DNA of 10,840 bases from Bacteroidota bacterium (lineage in GTDB: Bacteria; Bacteroidota; Bacteroidia; Chitinophagales; Chitinophagaceae), in the NCBI GenBank assembly GCA_028875955.1, contig JAGWTX010000030.1, forward strand, positions 1 through 10,840, written 5' to 3'. Below the pieces are notes generated by a model. The model saw nothing but the letters and a program-made list of their open reading frames with translations. It was not told the DNA's origin and searched no databases. Positions 1 through 6,757 of this stretch are shown one piece after another. The position numbers and the translations under genes were made by a program. Position 1 is the stretch's first letter, and every line of letters begins with the position of its first letter.

Positions 1-498
1 AACGGTTTGCCAGAATGCCGCACTGATAAAACCCTTGTATTCATCAATGATCTCATAACAGTTGTTACCCGTTTCGCGGTTGATGAGTTTCATCAGCACT
101 TTCCCCTGGTAAATGGACAATTGGGTAAGCTTGTCGGTAAACTCTTTTTTCAATTCTTTCTCCCTTGACCGTATGATGCGTCTTCTTTGTTGCTTATCGG
201 ATACTTTTTCCAGCCTGGCATTGATCTCATTCATGATCACACTCGCTTTTTTGGCATAGGGATATGTCACATAAACCGCATTTCTTAACCGGGTCCAGTT
301 GGCCCAGTAATTTCTCCATTGGCGGGTAAGACGGGCATATACCTGTACATCAGGAAGATAACTTTCGGGAATGGTATCTCCGGCGGGGGTCACAAATGCA
401 TAGACCTTCACGGTATCCAGCGGACCGTGTTGCTGGGCCTGCAGCTTACCTGAAAAACACAGGAGGCCTAGAATAATATGGGATACGATACGTTTCAA
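1..498 (-). CDS. DUF4294 family secreted protein, C-terminus cut by window edge
   Basis: The reverse strand is open from a TTG at 498 to the window edge, giving 166 residues and no stop. I read it as a DUF4294 protein, a Bacteroidota family of unknown function. Family-like features are the aromatic-basic stretch RQWRNYWANWTRLRNAVY (about residues 59-76), the VTYPYAKKAS segment (77-86), a charged helical region rich in K/R/E (about 90-125) and the conserved-looking end LINRETGNNCYEII...AFWQTV. No ATG exists in frame upstream. Starting at TTG gives MKRIVSHIILGLLCFSGKLQAQ, a textbook Sec signal peptide with a likely cleavage after LQA, so the protein is probably periplasmic. Family members are usually somewhat longer, so perhaps 20-50 residues lie outside the window. 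It lies 68 bases downstream of ccmF on the same strand and may be co-transcribed, but nothing in the sequence links it to cytochrome assembly. Family assignment is from memory of the motif pattern. Confidence 0.8.
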   Translation of the reverse strand, partial: MKRIVSHIILGLLCFSGKLQAQQHGPLDTVKVYAFVTPAGDTIPESYLPDVQVYARLTRQWRNYWANWTRLRNAVYVTYPYAKKASVIMNEINARLEKVSDKQQRRRIIRSREKELKKEFTDKLTQLSIYQGKVLMKLINRETGNNCYEIIDEYKGFISAAFWQTV

Positions 499-510
499 CT
501 GACTTAAAAT

Positions 511-539
511 AGACAGTGCTTTTTTAATTAATGCTGTCT
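511..539. repeat. Short inverted repeat between ccmF and the DUF4294 gene
   Basis: AGACAG (511-516) is repeated as its exact reverse complement CTGTCT (534-539). The 17-base spacer is A/T-rich, with a run of six T on the plus strand. On the minus strand the hairpin falls after the ccmF stop and about 12 bases before the TTG start of the next gene. It could be a weak terminator or attenuator, or mRNA structure near the start. A six-pair stem with a long loop is weak and may be chance. Confidence 0.25.
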
Positions 540-566
540 GATCGCCAAAAGTTACCGTATAAAATG

Positions 567-3020
567 TTAAGAAACCCGCAATGGTCCCCGATCATTTAAC
601 CGGAGACGCTGGATAATGGACAGGATAAATCCGATGGCCATGATCACCACACCTAGCCAGAGAATATTGATCATGGGGAACTCATATACTTTGAGGGTGA
701 TCAGGTCGGTGATGGATGAACTTTCCTTTACCCCAATCTCCAGTTTACCGGTCTTCTGGTCTATCACTTTATTGAATTTCAGAACGAGGCTTTGCGAAGC
801 CACGGTATCCGTAATATTCCGGATTTCCATTCCTTTTAAGGCGATACCCGGATTGGCAGCATATCTTCTCCCGTCCTTGGCAACCACGGTCATGTCGAGG
901 AACAGTGCCGTCTCATCCTTTCCATATTTATCATGCTTATCGGCGGGGTTAACGGATACCTTGTTCAGGATCATCAATCCGTTTCCGTAGAACATCGTAT
1001 CCCCTGCCTGGATCTCATGATTGCGGAACGTGGTCGTATCTTCATGATTGTTTTCCTGGAAGGAGGTGATATACACAAAAATATCCTTGTACCAATAATG
1101 TTTGGCAGCCGGATTTGCGGAAAAGCCTTCCCCTCCCTTATTCTGTTTGATCACATCCGGATAGAGCTTAAAATCATCCCCGCCTTTTTTTGCCTTGAAA
1201 TCGATAACGAAATAACGTTTACGGTCGGCTTCATTCAAAGTGTCCTTTTCATAGGTCACCATATACCTTCCCATATCTGTGGGTACGGCTTTAAACAGCG
1301 TGATATTCTCAGCGGGATTACCGGCAGGATTGTTCCTGGCACCGGGTTCTGCCCGCAAAGGGGTTACCCCGGTTGTGTTCCAGCTTAATACGGTTTTCTT
1401 GCTGGAGGAGATCAAAATCCCCACCAAAACCAATCCAAAACCCACATGGGCAACGGAGGCACCGGCAGCCCTGATCTTCCCATTCATCACCAGCCATATA
1501 TAGGAAGCATTCGCTACCACTGAATACACGGCTGCAAATATGGCCATATGTATGGCAAATAAAAACCCTGCGCCCTTGGAATGATAATTCACATTACCAA
1601 ACAAACTGATGGAAAGACTGATTGCCACGGATAGTAAAGTGGGGATCCAGATCTTCTTGCCAAAATAGGCTTTGGTCGTGTCCTTGTATTTGAGATACTG
1701 GGTTATGGCGGTTAAGATACCGATCACGATGGCCACAAAGATCTGTATCTGGTTATAGGCGAATTCGGGATCCTCCGGTGGCGCGATCTTGGTTCCGAAT
1801 AATTTGTTGATTACGGGCGTAGATGTCTTGGCGCTGATAACGATACCCGCCAGAAACAAAACCAATGAACCGATAAACATCCAGAACTCCCGGCTATAGG
1901 TATTTTCTTCCTTTGTGATACTGGGAATGGATCTATAGCGAACGATATAAAGCACAAGTGAGGGCACCAGGAATATCAATAAAAACAGGAGTAACTGCAC
2001 ATTCATACCCAGATCGGTAAATGCATGTACCGAAGTGTCTCCAAGAATTCCGCTTCTGGTGAGAAAGGTCGAATACAGCACCAGGGAGAAACTCATGATA
2101 TAGAAAAAATAGGTAGGTCGTAAGGAATAACCGGTATTGCGATAAATCAGGTTTGTATGCAAACCGGCTACCAATACCAACCAGGGAACCAGGGATGCGT
2201 TTTCCACGGGATCCCAGGCCCAATACCCCCCGAAGGAAAGACTTTCATAGGCCCAGGCGGCTCCCATCATCACCCCCGTTCCGAGAACTGCCGCAGAAAA
2301 AGAAGCCCAGGGTAAGGCAGGTTTTATCCAATCGTGGTTTTTTCTGAACAAACCGGTGATGGCATAGGCAAAGGGCACAATGGTAGAGGCAAAACCCATA
2401 AACAAAACAGGCGGATGTATCACCATCCAATAATTCTGCAGCAGGGTATTTAAACCGGTACCGTCCTTGATAAAGGAAAGATATTCCGGTCTGCTGAAGA
2501 TTGGCGCCTGCATTTCGTTGCGGAGCAACACAAAAGGGCTGCTGCCCACTTTGTAGTCAAAGAAATAGATCCCGATTATCATGGTTGCCAGACAAAACTG
2601 GGCAAAGCTGACCACCATCATGACACCGGCTTCCCAATCCTTCGATTTCCAGATCAGGATCCATCCCAAAACGCAATGCCAGAAACTCCAGAGCATAAAG
2701 CTTCCTTCCTGCCCTTCCCAGAAACAGGCGAGCAGGTACTGCACCTGTAAGCCCTTATCGCTATGCGTATATGCATATTTGTACTCAAACTGATGATGCG
2801 AAATGATATAATACAGGGTTGCAAAAAGCGTAACTACGCTGACCGTTTCAATCAAAAATGAAATCCGGGCCATCTTCAGCCAGCTCTGCTTGTCTGCCGG
2901 GGATTTTTCACGGAAGGCTTTTACATAAGCCAGGGTAGCCACCAGAGACGCTACAAGGGAAAGAATTGCAAAAAAATGTCCGATCTGGCCTGGCAGTAAG
3001 TGTTCGCCGATATAGTTCAT
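567..3020 (-). CDS. ccmF: Cytochrome c haem-lyase subunit CcmF
   Basis: This 817-residue polytopic inner-membrane protein belongs to the haem-handling CcmF/CcmC/CcsA superfamily. In System I, CcmF takes haem from holo-CcmE and attaches it to the CXXCH cysteines of apocytochrome c on the periplasmic side. The diagnostic tryptophan-rich loop is present at about residues 264-274 (GGYWAWDPVEN, followed by ASLVPW), close to the classical WGGWWFWDPVEN. Histidines in the expected contexts are H202 (IHPPVLFMGF), H288 (AGLHTN), H332 (SVHAFTD) and H525 (ASVAHVGFG). By similarity, H202 and H332 are the two periplasmic haem ligands, and H288 and H525 the candidate haem b ligands. A large periplasmic segment spans about 540-785, with a final membrane helix near 788-808. 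The length is greater than E. coli CcmF (about 650), mostly because of that domain. The ATG at 3020 lies 61 bases after the ccmE stop, which fits an operon. A near-match -7 box (TACTTTTA on the minus strand, 3045-3038) precedes it but lacks a well-spaced upstream element. Confidence 0.95.
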   Translation of the reverse strand: MNYIGEHLLPGQIGHFFAILSLVASLVATLAYVKAFREKSPADKQSWLKMARISFLIETVSVVTLFATLYYIISHHQFEYKYAYTHSDKGLQVQYLLACFWEGQEGSFMLWSFWHCVLGWILIWKSKDWEAGVMMVVSFAQFCLATMIIGIYFFDYKVGSSPFVLLRNEMQAPIFSRPEYLSFIKDGTGLNTLLQNYWMVIHPPVLFMGFASTIVPFAYAITGLFRKNHDWIKPALPWASFSAAVLGTGVMMGAAWAYESLSFGGYWAWDPVENASLVPWLVLVAGLHTNLIYRNTGYSLRPTYFFYIMSFSLVLYSTFLTRSGILGDTSVHAFTDLGMNVQLLLFLLIFLVPSLVLYIVRYRSIPSITKEENTYSREFWMFIGSLVLFLAGIVISAKTSTPVINKLFGTKIAPPEDPEFAYNQIQIFVAIVIGILTAITQYLKYKDTTKAYFGKKIWIPTLLSVAISLSISLFGNVNYHSKGAGFLFAIHMAIFAAVYSVVANASYIWLVMNGKIRAAGASVAHVGFGLVLVGILISSSKKTVLSWNTTGVTPLRAEPGARNNPAGNPAENITLFKAVPTDMGRYMVTYEKDTLNEADRKRYFVIDFKAKKGGDDFKLYPDVIKQNKGGEGFSANPAAKHYWYKDIFVYITSFQENNHEDTTTFRNHEIQAGDTMFYGNGLMILNKVSVNPADKHDKYGKDETALFLDMTVVAKDGRRYAANPGIALKGMEIRNITDTVASQSLVLKFNKVIDQKTGKLEIGVKESSSITDLITLKVYEFPMINILWLGVVIMAIGFILSIIQRLRLNDRGPLRVS

Positions 3021-3081
3021 GTACTTGTGAATTCAGGTAAAAGTATGCAGATGAGCAACCGATTCTGTATCCGTAGGATTA

Positions 3082-3480
3082 TCAGGATGTCTGAACCTTG
3101 TTGTTTTTGGGATCATCCTTGTATTTCGATGGGCATTTCAACAGGATATCCTTGCATTCGAAATGATCACCTTCCACCCTGCCCTTCAATACGATCCTTT
3201 CGCTTTTTTCCATATCGGTGGGTTTGTTATTGTGATACACCACTTTGATATTGTTACCCAATGAATCTATGGCAGTAAAAGTGAGGTAATTGGGGTTTTT
3301 AACCGCATCGTACTCCATGGGTTGCGCTTTATCCATTTTTACAATCAGGTTCACAAACTTCCCTTCCTTCTGTTTGGCTGAGGCAATCGTTTCATAAGTG
3401 GTCAGATCCCCTGTATAGCTAATCAGTACAACGATGGCCGCTGCGATACAAACAAGGATGGCGATATGTGTCTTCTTCAT
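3082..3480 (-). CDS. ccmE: Periplasmic haem chaperone CcmE, cysteine-type (CxxxY)
   Basis: This 132-residue protein has one N-terminal membrane anchor (about residues 5-22, IAILVCIAAAIVVLI) and a small periplasmic OB-fold domain, as in CcmE. The family hallmarks KVVYHNNKP (about 79-87), RIVLKGRVEGDHFECKDILLK (about 95-115) and the haem-binding end are in order. CcmE carries haem covalently from CcmC to CcmF. In E. coli-type proteins the attachment site is a histidine in LAKHDENY. Here the aligned segment is LLKCPSKY, so Cys116 replaces the histidine and Tyr120 is kept. This CxxxY form is known from Desulfovibrio and archaea. The short tail after Tyr120 is charged and probably flexible. The gene is the first of the visible minus-strand block. 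The other ccm genes (ccmA, ccmB, ccmC) are not next to it on the upstream side, because the neighbour there is a divergent ureohydrolase. Confidence 0.93.
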   Translation of the reverse strand: MKKTHIAILVCIAAAIVVLISYTGDLTTYETIASAKQKEGKFVNLIVKMDKAQPMEYDAVKNPNYLTFTAIDSLGNNIKVVYHNNKPTDMEKSERIVLKGRVEGDHFECKDILLKCPSKYKDDPKNNKVQTS

Positions 3481-3499
3481 GAACTAAAAATTTACTTGG

Positions 3500-3527
3500 C
3501 AAAAATAGACCAAAATGAGTTGGCAAA
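3500..3527 (-). promoter_or_regulatory. Candidate Bacteroidota promoter for ccmE
   Basis: On the minus strand, TATTTTTG (3507-3500) matches the Bacteroidota -7 consensus TAnnTTTG exactly. TTTG (3527-3524) lies 16 bases upstream as a possible -33 element. That spacing is slightly shorter than usual. The implied transcript leader is only about 10-15 bases before the ATG at 3480, and no Shine-Dalgarno sequence is seen, as is common in this phylum. Confidence 0.5.
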
Positions 3528-3737
3528 TACTGATGTTCCTCATTGATTTGCGTTAAAATATGATTTTCAACAGGATGGGGTCAAATCCCTGGCCTTTTAT
3601 TCAACAAAACGGACTGAAAATGGTTATCATCTGTTCAAAGAGGGTCACCTGGCCTCCGGAAGCCTGAAATCTTTGCCTGTAATCGGCGGGACCCTGCCCT
3701 GACTGGCGCAACTGGCCTGAATTCCGAAAATAGCCGT
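3528..3737. other. Central part of the divergent intergenic region, nothing identified
   Basis: Between the two divergent promoter candidates lie about 210 bases with no credible gene. One open frame at 3560-3667 (plus, 35 residues) has no recognisable motif or start signal. No strong hairpin with a T-tract, tRNA-like fold or repeat was found. This part could hold operators or a small RNA, but nothing in it supports either. Confidence 0.4.
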
Positions 3738-3745
3738 TAAATTTG
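3738..3745 (+). promoter_or_regulatory. Candidate -7 box for the ureohydrolase operon
   Basis: TAAATTTG matches the Bacteroidota -7 consensus TAnnTTTG exactly and sits 26 bases before the ATG at 3772, so the leader would be about 20 bases. No clear TTG is seen at the expected -33 position. The nearest candidate, in ACTGGCC around 3711-3717, is imperfect. The leader is A-rich just before the ATG (AAGAAAACATC), typical of translation starts in this phylum. Confidence 0.5.
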
Positions 3746-3771
3746 CATTCGTTGCATTCTAAGAAAACATC

Positions 3772-4815
3772 ATGTCTGACTTATCCCTTTTTGACCAAAA
3801 CTTCGTGGGTAACCCAAATAATAACATTTTTGGTCTCCCTTTTACCGAAGATGAAGCCCGTTTAGTTATCCTGCCGGTTCCCTGGGAAGTAACGGTTAGT
3901 TACGCCGCCGGAACGGCACGCGCCTGTGAACACATATACAAATGCAGTAAACAGGTTGACATCTATGATGTCGACGGTTCATTCGGCTGGAAGCAGGGCT
4001 TTTACATGCGGGAACTGGATAAGAAAATCCTGATGAAAAGCGATTACCTGCGAAAAGAAGCCGAACTGTTTATTGATTACATATCCAAGGGGGAATCGGT
4101 TGAGAAAAACAAGTTCATGTGCAAAAGCCTGAAAGAGATCAATGAAGGCAGCAAGATGATGAACCAGTGGGTATACGATCAATGCAAAGAATTGCTGGAC
4201 AAGGGTAAACTTGTCGGTCTGCTGGGGGGCGATCATAGTACGCCCCTGGGATTTATGAAAGCATTGACAGAGAAGTACGGCTCTTTTGGTGTCTTGCAGA
4301 TCGATGCCCATTGTGATCTTCGAAAAGCATATGAACATTTCATCTATTCGCATGCTTCCATCATGTACAATGCCTTGGAGGAGATACCCACCCTTGAAAA
4401 ATTGATCCAACTGGGTGTCAGGGATTATTCAGAAGAGGAGTGGAACCTGGTTTGCAACAGCAATTACCGGGTCATCACCTATTTTGACAAGGAGATCAAG
4501 GAACGTCAGTTTGAAGGTGAGACCTGGAAGCATCTGGTGGATGAGATTGTACAACAGCTGCCCCAGCAGGTCTATCTCAGTTTTGACATCGACGGATTGG
4601 ATCGGAAATATTGCCCGAATACCGGCACACCTGTCCAGGGTGGTTTTGAAAGCGAGGAGATCTTTTTCCTGATCAAAAAAATACACGAAAGCGGTAGAAA
4701 ACTGATCGGATTTGACCTGGTGGAAATTGGCGTTGGTCAGTCTGACTGGGACAGCAATGTGGGTGCCAGGACCTTATGGCGTTTGTGCAACCTGATGATC
4801 AAAAACCATTCTTAA
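3772..4815 (+). CDS. Ureohydrolase (arginase/agmatinase superfamily)
   Basis: This 347-residue enzyme belongs to the manganese-dependent ureohydrolases, which remove urea or formamide from guanidino or formimino substrates. All metal-ligand motifs are present and spaced as expected: GGDHS (Asp154, His155), DAHCD (Asp178, His180, Asp182) and SFDIDGLD (Asp272, Asp274). The line HASIMYNALE after DAHCD resembles the agmatinase branch more than classical arginase. The substrate cannot be fixed from sequence: agmatine, arginine, formimidoylglutamate and other guanidino acids are all possible. The protein is about 40 residues longer than E. coli agmatinase. The extra material is a lysine- and glutamate-rich helical stretch at roughly residues 75-130, ahead of the first metal motif. 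No signal peptide is present, so it is cytoplasmic. It is first in the plus-strand block, with 17 bases to the next gene. Neither hut nor speA-like neighbours are visible to indicate a pathway. Confidence 0.88.
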   Translation: MSDLSLFDQNFVGNPNNNIFGLPFTEDEARLVILPVPWEVTVSYAAGTARACEHIYKCSKQVDIYDVDGSFGWKQGFYMRELDKKILMKSDYLRKEAELFIDYISKGESVEKNKFMCKSLKEINEGSKMMNQWVYDQCKELLDKGKLVGLLGGDHSTPLGFMKALTEKYGSFGVLQIDAHCDLRKAYEHFIYSHASIMYNALEEIPTLEKLIQLGVRDYSEEEWNLVCNSNYRVITYFDKEIKERQFEGETWKHLVDEIVQQLPQQVYLSFDIDGLDRKYCPNTGTPVQGGFESEEIFFLIKKIHESGRKLIGFDLVEIGVGQSDWDSNVGARTLWRLCNLMIKNHS

Positions 4816-4832
4816 CCTGCCGATATCCTTTC

Positions 4833-5411
4833 ATGAAAGTATACGACTTTATCATAGTCCTGAAAAGCAACCAGCATCGTCTGGTAGATACCATCAGCCG
4901 GATGATGCTGCTTATCTCGATTGCCGTTTTTTCGTACACCCTTTCCCTGGGGACCACAATGAAACAAACGGTTTTGTTATCCCTCCTGATCGCTGGCATG
5001 CTTGCCTGGTGGTACCGCTGTTACCGGAAACAAAAAAAGGGGGAAATGCCGTTCTACCGGCTGGGTTTGCTGATGGCGACCTGCGGATGGCTGATCTTAT
5101 CCGGTTACGACCACTGGATAACCATCCTTTATTTTGTTGCCGTGCTTGCCGAAAAACAGGTGAAATTCCCCCAGGAAATCGCTTTTGATGAGGAAGGTTT
5201 GCTTTTTAACAGTCTGCCGAAAAAAAGGTATCCCTGGTCTGCCATCACCAACGTAATTATCAAAGACGGCATGCTCACGATCGATTTTGCCAATAACAAA
5301 CTGTTTCAAAAAGAAATTGACAATCCGGGTAACGGAAAGGAAGACCAGGAATTCAATGAGTTTTGCAGGGCCAGGTTAGCTGCTGTTTCTGCGGATTTTG
5401 CAAAAGCATAA
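4833..5411 (+). CDS. Four-helix membrane protein with C-terminal cytoplasmic domain, function unknown
   Basis: I do not recognise a named family. The 192-residue product has four predicted membrane segments at about 24-40, 45-61, 77-92 and 94-106, then a soluble C-terminal domain of about 85 residues. In that domain, EIAFDEEGLLFNSLPKKRYPW (starting at 115) followed by ITNVIIKDGMLTIDFANNKLFQKEI looks like consecutive beta strands with a central tryptophan. This resembles the bacterial PH-like domains found on small membrane proteins such as the YcxB-like group; the resemblance is inferred from pattern only. The frame is open from 4776, but that start would overlap the ureohydrolase by 40 bases. 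The ATG at 4833, which begins MKVYDFIIVL, gives a 17-base gap and is preferred. The tail (about 165-192) is charged and likely helical. Position in the block suggests co-transcription with the ureohydrolase and possibly the radical SAM gene. Confidence 0.75.
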   Translation: MKVYDFIIVLKSNQHRLVDTISRMMLLISIAVFSYTLSLGTTMKQTVLLSLLIAGMLAWWYRCYRKQKKGEMPFYRLGLLMATCGWLILSGYDHWITILYFVAVLAEKQVKFPQEIAFDEEGLLFNSLPKKRYPWSAITNVIIKDGMLTIDFANNKLFQKEIDNPGNGKEDQEFNEFCRARLAAVSADFAKA

Positions 5412-5429
5412 CCCATTTTTTTACTTTTA
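5397..5429 (+). promoter_or_regulatory. Possible internal promoter before the radical SAM gene
   Basis: TTTG (5397-5400) and TACTTTTA (5422-5429) are separated by 21 bases. The second matches TAnnTTTG except for the last base. The spacing fits Bacteroidota promoters and the start codon is at 5441. The -33-like element lies inside the end of the preceding gene, so this would be an internal promoter that does not exclude read-through. Confidence 0.35.
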
Positions 5430-5440
5430 GCTCTATACAC

Positions 5441-6739
5441 ATGTCATTACTGCCAACCCCATTCCTATTGTATTCAGACGGCAAGGGTAATATTTTTGAA
5501 GACCAGACACTGTTTGCAGTGGGACGTGCCGGATGGGATGCATTACCGGTTCCTGCAGAGGAATGGATCTCCTTACCCGAAGGTGGTAATCTCTATGAAC
5601 TGCCCGGCAGAAAAGGCATTGGAATCGATGTGAACAGCGGCGAAATGCGTTTGTGTGAAAAAGGCTGGGCTGTTGCGGCATTTATTCCGCCTGCCCATAC
5701 CGGTCTCTATATTGCTGCCTATGAAACACTGCCGGATGCTCCAACCCTTCCCTTGTTTTGTTATACGGCCGTGGGCTGGTTTAATGATGGGTATTATGTT
5801 CCCGCCATACGGATTGAAAAAGATATCCGGCAGGAATGTGCGGGGTATGATGAAAAGGAAATCGCAACCGGAGCTGCAGCATTGCTAAAAGCCTATCCCG
5901 ACAACAGACTGGTCAAACATTTGATGGAGAAATGCTGCATGACCTATCATTGCCCTGCAGCCAGGAATTTTTCACTGGGCCGCTGGGAATGCCCGATACC
6001 CACTTCTCCCGCCTGTAATGCCAATTGTATCGGATGCATCTCCTTTCAACCCGAAGAGGAAACCATTGTTTCCACCCAGGACCGGTTAACGTTTAAACCC
6101 TTGCCGGAGGAAATCGTGGAGTTTACCGTACCGCATTTACTCAATGCCCCATACCCGATCGTCAGTTTTGGTCAGGGTTGTGAAGGCGAACCCCTATTGA
6201 TGTGGGAAACCATCCGGGAAGCCATCCTGGAAATCCGGAAACATACCGATAAAGGAAGCATCAATATCAATACCAATGGATCAAAACCGGATGCGGTACA
6301 TGAACTGTGTAAAGCCGGCTTGAACAGTATCCGTGTGAGCACCAATTCTGCCAGAAAACATATCTATGAGCCTTATTACCGGCCCAACAATTACCAGTTC
6401 GAAGACATTATTGAAAGCCTGAAGGTCGTGAGAAGCTATGGGGGCTGGTCCAGTATCAATTATTTTGTATTTCCGGGAATGACCGATAGTGTGGCTGAAT
6501 ATGAAGCACTCAGAAAGCTAATCATCGATACCGATCTGAATATGATCCAATGGCGCAATTTCAATATCGACCCCGACTGGTATATGGGGAAGATCGGCGT
6601 GCATGAAACCGGTGAAATGATGGGCATCAAACAGCTGATGGAACTGATCAGCGAAGAATTTCCCAAAGTCCGATTTGGTTATTTCAATCCTTCCATGGAA
6701 CGTATCAAAGGAAATTATGAAATTGATTTCGCCCACTAA
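5441..6739 (+). CDS. Radical SAM enzyme with long N-terminal extension, substrate unknown
   Basis: This 432-residue protein carries the radical SAM cluster motif CxxxCxxC as CNANCIGC (Cys192, Cys196, Cys199), which binds the [4Fe-4S] cluster used to cleave S-adenosylmethionine. FGQGCEGEPLL (about 243-253) fits the SAM-binding GGE-like strand. SININTNGS (around 285-293) and LNSIRVSTNS match later strands of the barrel. The first roughly 190 residues form a separate region with a beta-rich look. Four more cysteines (165, 166, 171, 184) lie just before the main motif and could hold a second cluster or support folding. The frame is open from 5363, but residues encoded before 5441 overlap the previous gene and look like non-protein sequence. 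MSLLPTPFLLYSDGKGNIF at 5441 is the natural start. No peptide substrate gene or tRNA-modification partner is adjacent, so the reaction is unassigned. The EamA gene follows after 18 bases. Confidence 0.88.
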   Translation: MSLLPTPFLLYSDGKGNIFEDQTLFAVGRAGWDALPVPAEEWISLPEGGNLYELPGRKGIGIDVNSGEMRLCEKGWAVAAFIPPAHTGLYIAAYETLPDAPTLPLFCYTAVGWFNDGYYVPAIRIEKDIRQECAGYDEKEIATGAAALLKAYPDNRLVKHLMEKCCMTYHCPAARNFSLGRWECPIPTSPACNANCIGCISFQPEEETIVSTQDRLTFKPLPEEIVEFTVPHLLNAPYPIVSFGQGCEGEPLLMWETIREAILEIRKHTDKGSININTNGSKPDAVHELCKAGLNSIRVSTNSARKHIYEPYYRPNNYQFEDIIESLKVVRSYGGWSSINYFVFPGMTDSVAEYEALRKLIIDTDLNMIQWRNFNIDPDWYMGKIGVHETGEMMGIKQLMELISEEFPKVRFGYFNPSMERIKGNYEIDFAH

Positions 6740-6757
6740 GTTTGAACCCCTGTTTTC

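Noticed and set aside
616..1503. Several plus-strand open frames of 74-151 codons
   Set aside because: All are antisense to ccmF, overlap each other in different frames and encode no recognisable protein.
3560..3667. A 35-codon plus-strand open frame in the divergent intergenic region
   Set aside because: It has no start signal, motif or sensible composition, and a frame of this length is expected by chance.
4776..4832. A longer N-terminus for the four-helix membrane protein
   Set aside because: The extra 19 residues are the ureohydrolase C-terminus read in another frame. The ATG at 4833 gives a clean start right after the stop.
5363..5440. A longer N-terminus for the radical SAM protein
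   Set aside because: It would overlap the upstream gene by 49 bases. The added residues are cysteine- and phenylalanine-rich out-of-frame sequence, and the ATG at 5441 gives a normal start.
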